64,000 nt of DNA from Weissella diestrammenae (GCF_014397255.1 NZ_CP060724.1:372001-436000); one strand, 5' to 3'. Numbered from the stretch's first letter, positions 25,366-35,461 are shown. Numbers and translations: made by a program. The notes: generated by a model from the letters alone, not told the origin.

Positions 25366-26135
25366 TCAGCGAGTTAAGTAATTTTGATAATCATCAGTAT
25401 GCAATAACCGATTCGCGTTTGCCACCCGATCGGCACTCGGTTCTGCTACACCAGCCAACGCATAATCACGATTTAATGCCTCCCATTTATATTGTCCCAT
25501 CGTATGATATGGCAACACCTCTACCCGGTCAACATTTTTCAATGTTTGAATGAAAGCGTCTAGTTCAATTAAATCCTCATCAAAATCAGATAATGTCGGT
25601 ACTAAAACATGACGAATCCAAACTGGTTGCTGCTGATCACTCAAATATCTGGCTAAATCTAAAATGTTATCATTACGCCAACCCGTTTCTTTTTTATGAC
25701 GCTGGTTATTGATTTCCTTAATATCCAGTAGAATTAAATCCGTCACTGCTAACAACTTTTCAAATTGTACCAACCAATCAGACCGTCTGGAGAATGGTTG
25801 ACCGGAAGTATCAAGCGTCGTGTGAATCCCTCGTTGTTTAGCTTTAATAAATAAATCAATAACAAAATCCATCTGTAACAATGCTTCGCCACCTGAAATC
25901 GTAACCCCCCACGTTCACCCCAGTACGCTCGGTAGCGACAAGCTTCATCAAGTAATTCATTGGCCGTCATTTCTTGCATCGTATCAGTCGTTAAATCCCA
26001 TGTATCAGGATTATGACAAAATTGGCAACGCATGCGACAACCCTGTAAAAACGCAACAAATCGAATACCAGGACCATCAAAGGTTGCAAAATTTTCAGTT
26101 GAATAGACCCGACCAATCAGGTTTGGTTCTGTCAT
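25366..26135 (-). pseudogene. pflA: Pyruvate formate-lyase activating enzyme, frameshifted
   Basis: Radical SAM enzyme that installs the glycyl radical on PflB. The N-terminal part (from ATG 26135, after AAAGGG) carries GPGIRFVAFLQGCRMRCQFC, which holds the CxxxCxxC cluster motif, and runs to YWGERGG. The frame then breaks at a run of six G's (C's at 25905-25910 on the plus strand); the rest (LLQMDFVIDLFIKAKQRGIHTT... to NYLTR) continues in the next frame. A seventh G would restore VTISGGEAL and a normal 256-aa protein. As read, the SAM-binding GGE motif falls in the wrong frame and the product is inactive. It lies directly after pflB, the usual order. Either a real inactivating deletion, slippage in the G run, or a sequencing error. 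Confidence 0.85.
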
Positions 26136-26158
26136 GTTCACCCTTTCATACCATCCAA

Positions 26159-28450
26159 TTAAACTGTCAAATGTGCATGTGCTGTACGCAACATCACATC
26201 GTTTTGTTGCTCTGCCGTTAAGTCGCGGAATTTAACAGCATAACCTGACACGCGAATCGTCAAATTCGGGTATTTTTCTGGATGAGCTTGCGCATCTTTT
26301 AATAACGATTGGTCAAACACATTGACATTCAAATGATAGCCACCTTGGTTAAAATAACCATCTAGCACATGACATAAATTAGTCACAATCTCAGTCTGGT
26401 TTTTACCAAGCGCACTGGGATTAATGATTTGGGTATTTGAAATGCCGTCCAGCGCATTACCATAATTCAAACGCGCCACAGAATTTAATGAAGCTAATAA
26501 ACCATGTTTTTCACCTAAAAAGTGCCCGTCATCATAGGAAGGATTGGCACCGGGCGATAATGGCACCCCAGCCCGTCGTCCGTCTGGCATATTACCTGTA
26601 GCTTTTCCATAGACAACATTTGAGGTAATGGTTAACAATGACGTCGTTGGTTTTGCCTCACGATAGAAATGTTGCCGTCGAATTTGGGTCATAAAATAAT
26701 CAATAATTTGATTTGCCATCGCGTCAGCTTCAAGATTATCATTCCCATATGTTGGGAAGCCATGTTCGGGCACATAATCAGTGGCTAATCCCGTAACATC
26801 TCGAATAACTTTCACATGCCCATGTTTAATTGCCATCAGTGAATCTGTTGCTTGTGATATACCCGCTATTCCAGTGGCAAATGTTCGTTCAAGATGCGAA
26901 TCCATCAACGCTAACTGAACCGCTTCATATGCATACTTATCGTGCATATAATGAATCACATTTAGTGTGTTGACATACAAATTAGCCAAACAATCTAAGA
27001 TACTTTTGTATGCTGCCCAAACATCTTCATAGTTTAGGTATTCGCCGGTTAACGGCCGTAATTTAGGTCCAACTTGAACCCCGCTTTTTTCATCAATTCC
27101 GCCGTTAATGGCATACAACAAGGCCTTTGCTAAGTTAGCACGGGCACCAAAGAATTGCATATTCTTCCCAATCACCGTGGCTGAGACACAACATGCAATC
27201 CCGACATCGTCAAATCCCCAATAATCGCGGAGTAACTGTTCATTTTCAAATTGTAGGGCATGTGATTCTTCCGCTACTTTTGCCGCATACTGTTTAAATC
27301 CTTCTGGCGCTCGAGATGACCAAAGGACAGTAATATTAGGTTCAGGCGATGGTCCCATGGTTGATAGTGTACTCAAAAATCTAAAATCCGTCTTGGTCAC
27401 TAAAGAACGACCATCACTACTCATACCACCAACTGATAAAGTTGCCCAAATCGGAAAGCCTGAAAACAAGTCGTTATACTCTGGTGTCCTTGCAAAACGT
27501 ACCATGCGTAACTTCATCACAAGATGGTCAATGAGTTCTTGTGCATCATTTTCATCAATCAAACCACGTTTCAAATCACGTTCAAGATAAATATCTAAAA
27601 AGGTTGAAATACGTCCAATCGACATAGCCGCGCCATTTTGAGCCTTAATGGCCCCCAAATAACCGAAGTATAGCCATTGAATCGCCTCTTGTGCTGTTTT
27701 GGCTGGCAATGAAATGTCAAAACCATAGCTCGCTGCCATCGTCTTTAATTCCTCAAGCGCCCGATGCTGTTCCTTAATTTCCTCACGAAGTCGAATCACC
27801 GATTCGGTCATCGCACCTGCACCAACATTTTCCCAATCACGCGCTTTTTCCTGCATCAAGCGTTCGATACCATACAAAGCCACCCGCCGATAATCACCAA
27901 TAATGCGGCCACGGCCGTATGCATCAGGTAATCCTGTCAATATTTTATTTTTACGAGCTAAGATCATTTCAGGCGTGTAGGCGTCAAAAACACCTTGATT
28001 GTGCGTTTTACGCCACTGATTGAATACTGTATGCATCAATGGATTGGTTTCATAGCCATTTGATTCCAATGCGCTTTCTGCCATTCGAATCCCACAAAAT
28101 GGCATAAATGCTTGTTTAAGTGGCTGGTCTGTTTGTAAGCCAACAATTTTTTCTGCTGATTGAATTAAGTACCCCGGTTGATGTGATGTTAAGGTTGATG
28201 GCACATCATTTTCCATTGCCAAAACACCACTATGCTCGTGCTCCACTTCAAACAAATCATTGAGGCGCACCATTAATTCATTCGTTGCCGATGATGCACC
28301 AGATAAAAAATCAGCATTTCCGACATACTCAGTATAATTACGCTGAATAAAATCACGTGTGTTTATTTCATCTTGCCAAAGACCTACGGCAAAGCCTTCC
28401 CATGCGTGTGCCGATGCATTCGGTACTGATTGTTTTGTTTCGGTCGACAT
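26159..28450 (-). CDS. pflB: Formate acetyltransferase (pyruvate formate-lyase)
   Basis: Converts pyruvate and CoA to acetyl-CoA and formate by a glycyl-radical mechanism under anaerobic conditions; cytoplasmic. The 763-aa product is full length, with the catalytic Cys-Cys pair in [10 protein letters not shown], and the radical site Gly736 in RVSGYAVKF near the C-terminus. GGAGGAATTGGGTT precedes the ATG. The activating enzyme is encoded 23 bp downstream but is frameshifted, so activation depends on that frame being restored or on another activase. Its leader contains a terminator-type hairpin and a palindrome, both described separately. Confidence 0.97.
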   Translation of the reverse strand: MSTETKQSVPNASAHAWEGFAVGLWQDEINTRDFIQRNYTEYVGNADFLSGASSATNELMVRLNDLFEVEHEHSGVLAMENDVPSTLTSHQPGYLIQSAEKIVGLQTDQPLKQAFMPFCGIRMAESALESNGYETNPLMHTVFNQWRKTHNQGVFDAYTPEMILARKNKILTGLPDAYGRGRIIGDYRRVALYGIERLMQEKARDWENVGAGAMTESVIRLREEIKEQHRALEELKTMAASYGFDISLPAKTAQEAIQWLYFGYLGAIKAQNGAAMSIGRISTFLDIYLERDLKRGLIDENDAQELIDHLVMKLRMVRFARTPEYNDLFSGFPIWATLSVGGMSSDGRSLVTKTDFRFLSTLSTMGPSPEPNITVLWSSRAPEGFKQYAAKVAEESHALQFENEQLLRDYWGFDDVGIACCVSATVIGKNMQFFGARANLAKALLYAINGGIDEKSGVQVGPKLRPLTGEYLNYEDVWAAYKSILDCLANLYVNTLNVIHYMHDKYAYEAVQLALMDSHLERTFATGIAGISQATDSLMAIKHGHVKVIRDVTGLATDYVPEHGFPTYGNDNLEADAMANQIIDYFMTQIRRQHFYREAKPTTSLLTITSNVVYGKATGNMPDGRRAGVPLSPGANPSYDDGHFLGEKHGLLASLNSVARLNYGNALDGISNTQIINPSALGKNQTEIVTNLCHVLDGYFNQGGYHLNVNVFDQSLLKDAQAHPEKYPNLTIRVSGYAVKFRDLTAEQQNDVMLRTAHAHLTV

Positions 28451-28476
28451 AACCCAATTCCTCCATTAAACGACAT

Positions 28477-28509
28477 AAAAAAAGTGCACCTGTTTATCCC
28501 AGTGCACTT
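28477..28509 (-). terminator. Intrinsic terminator within the pflB leader
   Basis: Minus-strand stem AAGTGCAC / GTGCACTT with a 12-nt loop followed by seven T's, ending 27 nt before the pflB start codon and close to its ribosome site. It may end tex transcription, or act as an attenuator if the pflB promoter lies upstream of it. Confidence 0.8.
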
Positions 28510-28548
28510 ATCTTACTCTCACAAAAAAGTCAAAAAATGGCGTTTTTG

Positions 28549-28565
28549 TGAACATTTTATGTTCA
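28549..28565. promoter_or_regulatory. Palindrome upstream of pflB, candidate redox operator
   Basis: Perfect 7-bp arms TGAACAT / ATGTTCA with a TTT centre, just after the tex stop codon. The flanking GTGAAC and GTTCAT resemble Rex-type half sites (TTGTGAA) but the spacing is not canonical. A TTGACT at about 28529 on the minus strand could be the -35 box of pflB. Confidence 0.35.
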
Positions 28566-28577
28566 TTTCATCAGTGG

Positions 28578-30773
28578 TTATTGATTTTCTGTTACTTGAT
28601 CTTGAAATAACGTCAACCCAATCCGTTCTCTGGCAACATCAACATTTTTCACCCAAACAGTGACAACATCGCCAACTGCGACGTGCTGATGTGGATCAAC
28701 CTTCAGATTTCTTTGACGATGTTCAACCATATTATTTACGTGGACTAAGCCATCTTCATGAACACCGACATCAACAAAGGCCCCAAAGTCAACTACATTT
28801 CTAACCGTGCCCTGTAATTCCATACCAGGTTTCAAGTCTTTCAAAGTTAACACGTCAGAACGCAATACTGCACCTTGCGTGCTATCACGTAAGTCACGAC
28901 CAGGATGGGTCAAAGAATCAATCACATCAGTTAACGTTGGTAAGCCAACATTAAAATGGTCAGCCATTTCTTGAGAAATCATAGGTTGCAACTGCGCACT
29001 ACTGTTTGCGCCAATCGCTGCACCAGTTTCTTTCAAAATCGCCTTAGCCAAAGTGTACGATTCTGGGTGAATGTCCGTATTATCAAGCGCATTTTTACCA
29101 TTTGGAATACGTAAAAATCCAGCAGCTTGCTCAAAGGCTTTTGGACCTAACTTTGGCACTTTTTTCAACTCATTTCGAGTAGTAAATGCGCCATTATCAT
29201 TTCGATAAACGACAATGTTATTAGCAGTTGTTTTGGTTAAGCCAGCGATATGCTGCAATAATTGTGGCGAAGCAGTATTCAAATTAACACCAACTTGATT
29301 GACCGCACTTTCTAATACCGTATCAAGCTCTTGTGTCAACTCCTTAGTTGGTAAATCATGTTGATATTGGCCGACACCCACGGCTTGCGGATCAATTTTG
29401 ATCAACTCTGCCATTGGGTCCTGTAACCGACGTGCGATTGAAATCGCTGAACGTTCCTCAACATGCAAATCTGGAAATTCTTCTCGTGCTACATCAGATG
29501 CTGAATAAACCGAAGCCCCAGATTCATTGACCACCACATACTGTAAATGCGGTAAATCAGTCTTAATGATATCAGCAATGAATGCCTGAGATTCACGTGA
29601 AGCGGTCCCGTTTCCAATCGCAACTAAACTCACATGATACGTATTGACTAAACGAATAATTTCTCGTCGAGCGCCCGCAGGATCATATTTTGCTGCACGA
29701 TGTGGATAAATGACGACCTTATCCAAGAATTTTCCATTTTCATCGACAACAGCTAACTTTGAACCAGTTCGAATCCCTGGATCGAATCCTAGTACCACGC
29801 GCCCACGTAATGGAGAACCCATGAGTAAATGATATAGATTGGTCCCGAAAACTTTAATCGCATCCGTTGCTGCCTTTTCTGTGAGTTCATGCCGCATTTC
29901 TCTGGCGATGGCTGGGCCAATGAACCGCTTATAGGCATCACTAGCTGCTGCTAATAAGACGTCCTTTGATTCGCCAATTTTTGAGCCAATCAACCGGAAC
30001 TTTAAATAGCGAAGAATGGCCTCAGTATCAACATCGATACTTACCGTTAACACTTGTTCGTTTTCACCACGATTAATCGCCAACACTTGATGGTTAGCTA
30101 GATTTTTAAATTTTTGATCAAAATCATAATATAACTCAAAGACATGTTTTTCATCCTTAGTCTCACCATCGCGTTTAAGCTTGGTGACTAACCGACCATT
30201 ATCGCGCGTGTACCGTCGTATCCAATCACGCAAGCCCGCATTTTCGCCAATTACTTCAGCAAAAATTTCATGAACCCCAGCCATCACCGCATCAACGTCT
30301 GGTAAGCCACGCGCCTCGTCAACGTAAGCTTGCGCTGCTTTACGGAGACTTTCAGCTGGAAAACGCTGAACAAGTTGTGCAAAAGGCATAAGCCCCGCCT
30401 CTTTAGCAACGGTCGCCTTTGTTCGACGCTTTTGCTTAAAGGGTAAATACAAATCTTCCACTGCTTGCATATTATCAGCTTGCGCTAAATTTTTAGCAAT
30501 AGTTGCTTGCCACGCACCTTGTTCAATTAATGCCTTTTGAACCGTCACTTTTCGCGCCTGCAAATCAGTTAATCGTTTAGTTGCAGTTTGGATATCACGA
30601 ATTTGAACTTCGTCTAGGTTGCCAGTAGCTTCTTTTCGATATCGTGCAATAAAAGGCACTGTATTGCCTTCATCTAGCAATTCAGTCGTTGCTGCAACTT
30701 TTGTCTGTGGTAGATTGAGCATTTCGGCAACATCATGCACCAAATCAATTTCAGGTAATTTAATTTCCATCAT
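28578..30773 (-). CDS. tex: Tex family RNA-binding transcription accessory protein
   Basis: Conserved S1-domain protein of 731 aa that affects transcription and stress responses; cytoplasmic. Domains in order: N-terminal helical Tex region (1-190), central part to about 320, a YqgF/RNase-H-like domain (FDPGIRTGSKLAVVD near 340), helix-hairpin-helix segments (VGVNLNTASPQLLQHIAGL near 490-560), and a C-terminal S1 domain (LQGTVRNVVDFGAFVDVG to IGLTLF). It starts 2 bp after the upstream small gene's stop, with GGTGAT before ATG, so the two form one operon. Confidence 0.95.
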   Translation of the reverse strand: MMEIKLPEIDLVHDVAEMLNLPQTKVAATTELLDEGNTVPFIARYRKEATGNLDEVQIRDIQTATKRLTDLQARKVTVQKALIEQGAWQATIAKNLAQADNMQAVEDLYLPFKQKRRTKATVAKEAGLMPFAQLVQRFPAESLRKAAQAYVDEARGLPDVDAVMAGVHEIFAEVIGENAGLRDWIRRYTRDNGRLVTKLKRDGETKDEKHVFELYYDFDQKFKNLANHQVLAINRGENEQVLTVSIDVDTEAILRYLKFRLIGSKIGESKDVLLAAASDAYKRFIGPAIAREMRHELTEKAATDAIKVFGTNLYHLLMGSPLRGRVVLGFDPGIRTGSKLAVVDENGKFLDKVVIYPHRAAKYDPAGARREIIRLVNTYHVSLVAIGNGTASRESQAFIADIIKTDLPHLQYVVVNESGASVYSASDVAREEFPDLHVEERSAISIARRLQDPMAELIKIDPQAVGVGQYQHDLPTKELTQELDTVLESAVNQVGVNLNTASPQLLQHIAGLTKTTANNIVVYRNDNGAFTTRNELKKVPKLGPKAFEQAAGFLRIPNGKNALDNTDIHPESYTLAKAILKETGAAIGANSSAQLQPMISQEMADHFNVGLPTLTDVIDSLTHPGRDLRDSTQGAVLRSDVLTLKDLKPGMELQGTVRNVVDFGAFVDVGVHEDGLVHVNNMVEHRQRNLKVDPHQHVAVGDVVTVWVKNVDVARERIGLTLFQDQVTENQ

Positions 30774-30775
30774 GC

Positions 30776-31219
30776 TTACATCACCATTTGAAAGGCACGT
30801 CGCACTTGTTTCATAAAGTCCTCAATCAACCGATCTTGATCTTGTTCAGATTGTTCAAAAACTGGCAAATCAACCGTTTGTTGCTCAACATTCAAAGCAT
30901 TCGCCATCACAATCGTAGCCTCATAATATTGATGGAAGGTATTGACCAATGAGCCATGCACACCAATCAAACGAACTGGTGCCTTTAAATCGTTTAACGC
31001 TTGGTCGGCATTTTTATAAACTGCAACAACATCATCAAACTCTGCTGAAATTTCTTCAAATTCAGCTTTTGGTAACGCTTTGACACGGTCCTCATCAATT
31101 GCTGATCGTAGCTTCTCAAAATAATCAGCAACGGCTGTCCCAGCATCCTCTGTCGTTTGAATAATTTGTGACAACTTCAACGCATAATCGCGTGGATTTG
31201 CAAATTGCTTTTTTACCAT
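30776..31219 (-). CDS. Conserved-looking protein of unknown function
   Basis: A 147-aa soluble protein with no signal or membrane segment, mostly helical and acidic (many Glu, Asp and Gln). Nothing in it matches a motif I know; VRLIGVHGSLVNTFHQYYEA in the middle is the most distinctive stretch. TTGAGGAG lies 9 nt before the ATG, and the stop is 2 bp from the tex start. The close coupling with tex suggests a shared role in RNA or stress biology, which is inference only. Confidence 0.8.
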   Translation of the reverse strand: MVKKQFANPRDYALKLSQIIQTTEDAGTAVADYFEKLRSAIDEDRVKALPKAEFEEISAEFDDVVAVYKNADQALNDLKAPVRLIGVHGSLVNTFHQYYEATIVMANALNVEQQTVDLPVFEQSEQDQDRLIEDFMKQVRRAFQMVM

Positions 31220-31335
31220 TTCTTATCACTCCTCAATTAACTATTACTAGCTATAATCCATTTTTCTTACTACATTTCAACTCATTATGACCGGCATTCA
31301 AATATGTCTCCAATCATGTTTTTACTCAATTGAAC

Positions 31336-31363
31336 AAAAAAAGAGCTGAACATTTTCAACCCT
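31336..31363 (-). terminator. Intrinsic terminator after the Ca/Mn-type ATPase gene
   Basis: Minus-strand stem AGGGTTGAA / TTCAGCTCT with a 4-nt loop and G-U pairs, followed by a T run. Confidence 0.75.
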
Positions 31364-31378
31364 TTCTATTATACATGA

Positions 31379-34060
31379 TTACTTTTGCTTCATCACCAGC
31401 CGTTGCACCAATTTAACGATTTCAACCAATGGTACGATCGCAAACGATGAACCTAATACAATGAACCATTGATAACTATCTAAGTGCGTAACGTGGAACA
31501 TATCATTCAAGCCTGGAATCAAAATTGTTGCTGCTAACGCCAAACCTGCAATAAGGATTGACCAATTAAACATCTTATTTTTGAAAATCCCCACTGTGAA
31601 AATCGATTGATAAATTGATTTTGTATTGAATGCGTGGAACAGTTGAATCAATCCCAACGTAGCAAATGCCATCGTTAGTGCATCAGCATGCGCAGCTGCA
31701 CCAGTATGCACTGGGAAAGTAATACCAAACCAGTACACACCTAGCGTAATGAGACCTTCAAGCAGTCCTTGATAAACAATCGCTCCACCAAGACCGTTGC
31801 CAAGGAAGTCGCTATTTCGTCCGCGCGGCTGACGTTTCATGATTCCCGGTTCTGTTGGCTCCATCCCCAAAGCAATGGCAGGGAGCGTATCAGTAATCAG
31901 GTTAATCCACAGAATATGCACTGGTGCCAAAATATTCCAGCCAGCAATGGTCATAACGAAGAGCGTTAAGACTTCACCCAAATTGGCAGATAGCAAATAT
32001 TGAATTGATTTTTGAATATTGGTGAATACTTTTCGACCCTCTTCAACCGCGTTCACAATCGTCGCAAAATTATCATCTGCCAAAACCATATCTGCCGCGC
32101 CCTTGGAAACCTCGGTACCAGTGATTCCCATGGCAACACCAATATCAGCTGTTTTCAAGGCTGGGGCATCGTTGACCCCATCACCAGTCATTGCCACAAC
32201 CTTATTTTGAGCTTGCCAAGCTTGTACAATACGCACCTTATGTTCTGGGGCAACGCGGGCATACACACTATATTGAGCAACATTGGCTTTAAATGTTGCA
32301 TCATCTAATTGGTCTAATTCGGCACCCGTGATAATTGCCTCGGCGCCTTGTTCATCACTCAAAATACCTAAACGACGAGCAATTGCCTCAGCTGTAATCT
32401 TATGATCCCCAGTAATCATTAATGTTCTAATCCCAGCACCACGCGCTTCAGCAACTGCGCCAGCAACTTCTGGGCGTTCAGGATCAATCATACCAACTAG
32501 TCCGACAAACGTCAGATCTTGTTCCACTAATTCAGACGACATCTCCAACGGCATCGCATCAACCTTTTTAAAGGCGAATGCCAGGACACGCAAGGCATCT
32601 TTGGCTAAAGTCATATTCACTGACGCAATATGCGCCAAATCGGCATCGGTCATCGGAACACGTTCGCCTCCTTGCAGGCGCGTCGTTGTTCGGCGTAACA
32701 ACTCATCTGGTGCACCTTTCACGGTGATTATAAATTGCTCCCTGTCCGGATGTACCGTGGTCATTAATTTACGTTCTGAATCAAATGGAATTTCACCGAC
32801 ACGTGGATATTTAGCATATAAAGCTGCCAAATCCCGATGCTGTTTCTCATTAAAAGTAATCAGCGCTGTTTCAGTTGGATCACCTAATTTTTCACCATCA
32901 ACGGTTATCTTTGTATCATTGTTTAAGGCCAACAAATCAGCTAATTGACCAGCTGACCCAACAACTGGCGTCTCAGCTGCAATTAATGTTTCGTCAACAT
33001 AATACTTTTCGACTGTCATTTTATTTTGGGTTAACGTACCCGTTTTGTCTGAACCGATGATTTCAGTTGATCCAAGCGTTTCAACAGCCGGTAATTTTCG
33101 CATCAACGCATGTTTCTTAGTCAATTGCTTAGTACCCAAAGCAAGCGTAATGGTCACAATGGCTGGTAAACCTTCCGGAATTGCGGCAACGGCCAACGAA
33201 ATTGCGGTTAATAACATATCAATGACGCGGTTACCAGTTTGCCCTTCAGGTGCTCGAAACATACCCACGATAAAGACAATGACTGCAATCACTAAAATCA
33301 AATACGTGAGTGATTTACCTAACTTTGAAAGGTTTTCCTGCAGTGGCGTCTTTGTTGTTTCAGTCGTCTCTAACATCTCAGCAATGTTACCAACCTCAGT
33401 TGACATTCCTGTACCAGTTACCACCCCAAGGCCACGACCATATGTGACATTTGAATTCATAAAGGCCAAGTTAGTCCGATCACCCAATGGTAAATCATCA
33501 GCATAAAGCGTTTCCGAAATTTTCTCAACTGGGACTGATTCGCCCGTCAAGGCAGCCTCTTCAATTTTCAATGATGCCGATTCTAACAAACGCATATCTG
33601 CGGGAATCACATCACCCGCTTCAAGCAAAACAATATCACCTGGTACAAGATCATTGGCTGGTAGCGTGACAACTTCATTATCTCGCCGCACATTTGCATT
33701 CGGTGCTGACATTTTTTTCAAAGCTGCAATGGCTTCATCGGCTTTATATTCTTGATAAACCCCAAAAACTGCATTTAATACAACAACAGCCAAGATGATG
33801 ATTGCATCAACCGTCTCACCTGTGGCAGCAGCAATCAAGGCCGCTACGATCAAGACAATAATCATGAAGTCTTTAAATTGATTCACAAATTTTTGGAAAA
33901 TAGTTGATTGTTCTGCTGCCTGCAATTCATTTTTTCCATACTGCGCTAACCGATTCTGCGCTTCAGTAGTTGTTAAACCATTCGCTGCATCAGTTTTTAA
34001 TGTTTTCAATACGTCCTGTTTATCCTGTTGATACATTCGCACTTTCAGCTTGTCAGCCAT
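31379..34060 (-). CDS. Cation-transporting P2-type ATPase (Ca2+/Mn2+ exporter)
   Basis: Pumps a divalent cation out of the cytoplasm with ATP. The 893-aa product has the cation ATPase N-terminal domain, actuator TGES (EAALTGESVPVEK), helix 4 AAIPEGLPAIV, phosphorylation site SDKTGTLTQNK, KGAPDELL nucleotide site, MITGDHKITAEAIA and TGDGVNDAPALKTADIGVAM, then a C-terminal helix bundle with NLITDTLPA. This is the SERCA/PMR1-like group. GAGGAG precedes the ATG. It has its own leader with a predicted manganese riboswitch, which points to Mn2+ as a cargo or signal; Ca2+ is the usual annotation. Confidence 0.93.
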   Translation of the reverse strand: MADKLKVRMYQQDKQDVLKTLKTDAANGLTTTEAQNRLAQYGKNELQAAEQSTIFQKFVNQFKDFMIIVLIVAALIAAATGETVDAIIILAVVVLNAVFGVYQEYKADEAIAALKKMSAPNANVRRDNEVVTLPANDLVPGDIVLLEAGDVIPADMRLLESASLKIEEAALTGESVPVEKISETLYADDLPLGDRTNLAFMNSNVTYGRGLGVVTGTGMSTEVGNIAEMLETTETTKTPLQENLSKLGKSLTYLILVIAVIVFIVGMFRAPEGQTGNRVIDMLLTAISLAVAAIPEGLPAIVTITLALGTKQLTKKHALMRKLPAVETLGSTEIIGSDKTGTLTQNKMTVEKYYVDETLIAAETPVVGSAGQLADLLALNNDTKITVDGEKLGDPTETALITFNEKQHRDLAALYAKYPRVGEIPFDSERKLMTTVHPDREQFIITVKGAPDELLRRTTTRLQGGERVPMTDADLAHIASVNMTLAKDALRVLAFAFKKVDAMPLEMSSELVEQDLTFVGLVGMIDPERPEVAGAVAEARGAGIRTLMITGDHKITAEAIARRLGILSDEQGAEAIITGAELDQLDDATFKANVAQYSVYARVAPEHKVRIVQAWQAQNKVVAMTGDGVNDAPALKTADIGVAMGITGTEVSKGAADMVLADDNFATIVNAVEEGRKVFTNIQKSIQYLLSANLGEVLTLFVMTIAGWNILAPVHILWINLITDTLPAIALGMEPTEPGIMKRQPRGRNSDFLGNGLGGAIVYQGLLEGLITLGVYWFGITFPVHTGAAAHADALTMAFATLGLIQLFHAFNTKSIYQSIFTVGIFKNKMFNWSILIAGLALAATILIPGLNDMFHVTHLDSYQWFIVLGSSFAIVPLVEIVKLVQRLVMKQK

Positions 34061-34135
34061 ATATCATTTCTCCTCAAAAAATTAATTAAAGTTTTAGAAC
34101 AAGCATTGATGATATATCCCATTGCTCTTTTTGAT

Positions 34136-34305
34136 AAAAAAAGGCCCATGGTGACATTCATCAGCATCGCCAATGAAAATAGCATTCATTAATACTATTT
34201 TTTCAATGTCACCATGAGTCTCACTGTTTAAGGACCACCGGAACACGCATGCTTGCTCTTGCTGACGGTGGGACCACGGATAACCGCTGTTACTCCCTCA
34301 TGATT
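34136..34305 (-). promoter_or_regulatory. yybP-ykoY (manganese) riboswitch with a terminator
   Basis: Minus-strand leader of the cation ATPase. Seen: P1 arm CATGAG (34297-34302) pairing with CTCATG (34213-34218), conserved core sequence GGGAGTAAC close to the 5' end, CCGTCAGCAAGAG and GTTCCGGTGGTCC in the middle, GTGAGACTC at the 3' side. A terminator follows: arm CATGGTGACATT (34205-34216) pairs with AATGTCACCATG (34147-34158), then seven T's (34136-34142). The P1 3' strand and the terminator 5' arm share 34213-34216, so they exclude each other: metal binding would block termination. The family call rests on the conserved blocks plus the P-type cation ATPase downstream. Confidence 0.8.
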
Positions 34306-34394
34306 CGTTCTAAACTTTATAGTTTTATTTTATCATAGTTTGCTAAAAATACGAAGAATATGCCTAATTATTTTTCAATGTTCACGAAGATACC

Positions 34395-34425
34395 AAAAAA
34401 GCCACACATCATTGTGTGACTTTTT
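34395..34425 (-). terminator. Intrinsic terminator of the cold-shock gene
   Basis: Minus-strand stem AAGTCACACA / TGTGTGGCTT with a 4-nt loop and TTTTTT, 17 nt past the stop codon. Confidence 0.9.
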
Positions 34426-34441
34426 GACTAAAAACTAAAAA

Positions 34442-34642
34442 TTAGTCCTTAGTAACGTTAACGGCTTGAAGTTCGCGGGCACCTTCTTCAACTTCGAAAG
34501 AAACCTTTGCACCTTCGTCCAATGACTTGAATCCATCAGTTTGGATAGCTGAGAAGTGTACGAATACATCTCCACCATTTTCGCGTTCGATAAATCCGAA
34601 TCCCTTGTCTGCGTTAAACCACTTTACTGTTCCTTGTTCCAT
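34442..34642 (-). CDS. csp: Cold-shock protein, CspA family
   Basis: Small nucleic-acid-binding RNA chaperone (66 aa, the usual size). Both RNA-binding motifs are present: KGFGFI (RNP1) and VFVHF (RNP2), with a starting [13 protein letters not shown] at 34642 is used because AAGGAGG lies 9 nt upstream; a longer frame adds seven unlikely residues. Monocistronic with a leader of about 100 nt, as expected for cold-responsive translation. Confidence 0.95.
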   Translation of the reverse strand: MEQGTVKWFNADKGFGFIERENGGDVFVHFSAIQTDGFKSLDEGAKVSFEVEEGARELQAVNVTKD

Positions 34643-34754
34643 GTTATGAAACCTCCTTGGCACATGCCATAAATACTAAATCAAAAATCAACGTGCCGTA
34701 CATTTGGAAAACATAAAACAAAATTGCTTTTTAACTCTGTGAATTAGTATACCA
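34643..34754 (-). promoter_or_regulatory. csp leader and extended -10 promoter
   Basis: TGGTATACT (-10 at 34746-34751) is an extended -10 with no good -35 box. The A/T-rich leader of about 100 nt down to the ATG is typical of cold-shock mRNAs. No further element was recognised between here and the next gene at 34921. Confidence 0.5.
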
Positions 34755-34920
34755 CCTTATTTGAAATAAAGATACTAAAACGTCCAATTTTTTTAATTTT
34801 AATTTAACTTTCTAATTAAAACCGCTTTCAAAGTCTTTAAGAACATCATTTAATCTAAGGCTAGCCGATATCGATTAAGATACATTGCTGATCACTTAGT
34901 CCGGTGTACTTTGGCATCAA

Positions 34921-35322
34921 TCACGACTGTTGCCAAAAAATCTGCACTTCACCATCAGTATGGTACGCATGTTCGAATTCCGAAGCATCCAAAATATTGT
35001 CCAATTCCAATTGCACAATTGTATTAAACACAGAGGTTGGCATATTATCAACCATAATTAATTCGTCACGCAATTCATGATGTTTACGATAATCGTGTTG
35101 ATAATCTTCCATGGTTTCCTCACGGACAAAAGTCGCCAAATCATGCAAATTAATGGTTGCTGTCCGATAACCAAAATCAGCAACCAATTGAACAATCGTT
35201 GATACGCGGCCAGAAATTGAAACTTCGATGGCCTTGCGAATATTTTGATGTGCCATTGAAGGCTGCCAATCGGCTGGCTTATTCAACTCAGCTTGGGTAA
35301 TGAATGCATAATCGGTTGTCAT
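34921..35322 (-). CDS. Protein of unknown function
   Basis: A 133-aa soluble acidic protein, no signal or membrane segment, His-rich centre (DYQHDYRKHHELRDEL). CGAGGATTAATTA precedes the ATG, a good site. It stands alone between the ribosomal protein genes and csp. No family recognised. The codon pattern and ribosome site make it a real gene. Confidence 0.75.
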   Translation of the reverse strand: MTTDYAFITQAELNKPADWQPSMAHQNIRKAIEVSISGRVSTIVQLVADFGYRTATINLHDLATFVREETMEDYQHDYRKHHELRDELIMVDNMPTSVFNTIVQLELDNILDASEFEHAYHTDGEVQIFWQQS

Positions 35323-35419
35323 TAATTAATCCTCGTATTAGTTTAATTTAGTAATTCTAGTATAACAGACTCAACAACACTTTCAACGGCGTGTTTACTC
35401 GGCCTGATCCACATGCCAA

Positions 35420-35453
35420 CAAAAAAGTCACCTATTAATTATAGATGACTTTT
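35420..35453 (-). terminator. Intrinsic terminator of the rplU-rpmA operon
   Basis: Minus-strand stem AAAAGTCATCTAT / ATAGGTGACTTTT with a 5-nt loop, followed by a T run. Confidence 0.85.
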
Positions 35454-35461
35454 CTATATTA

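Noticed and set aside
25366-25881. Separate 171-aa radical-SAM-like protein
   Set aside because: It is the C-terminal part of the frameshifted pflA; it lacks the cysteine cluster and has no ribosome site.
33045-33506. 153-codon plus-strand frame inside the Ca/Mn-type ATPase gene
   Set aside because: It lies wholly opposite a well-conserved coding region, has no ribosome site, and its translation resembles nothing; antisense shadow.
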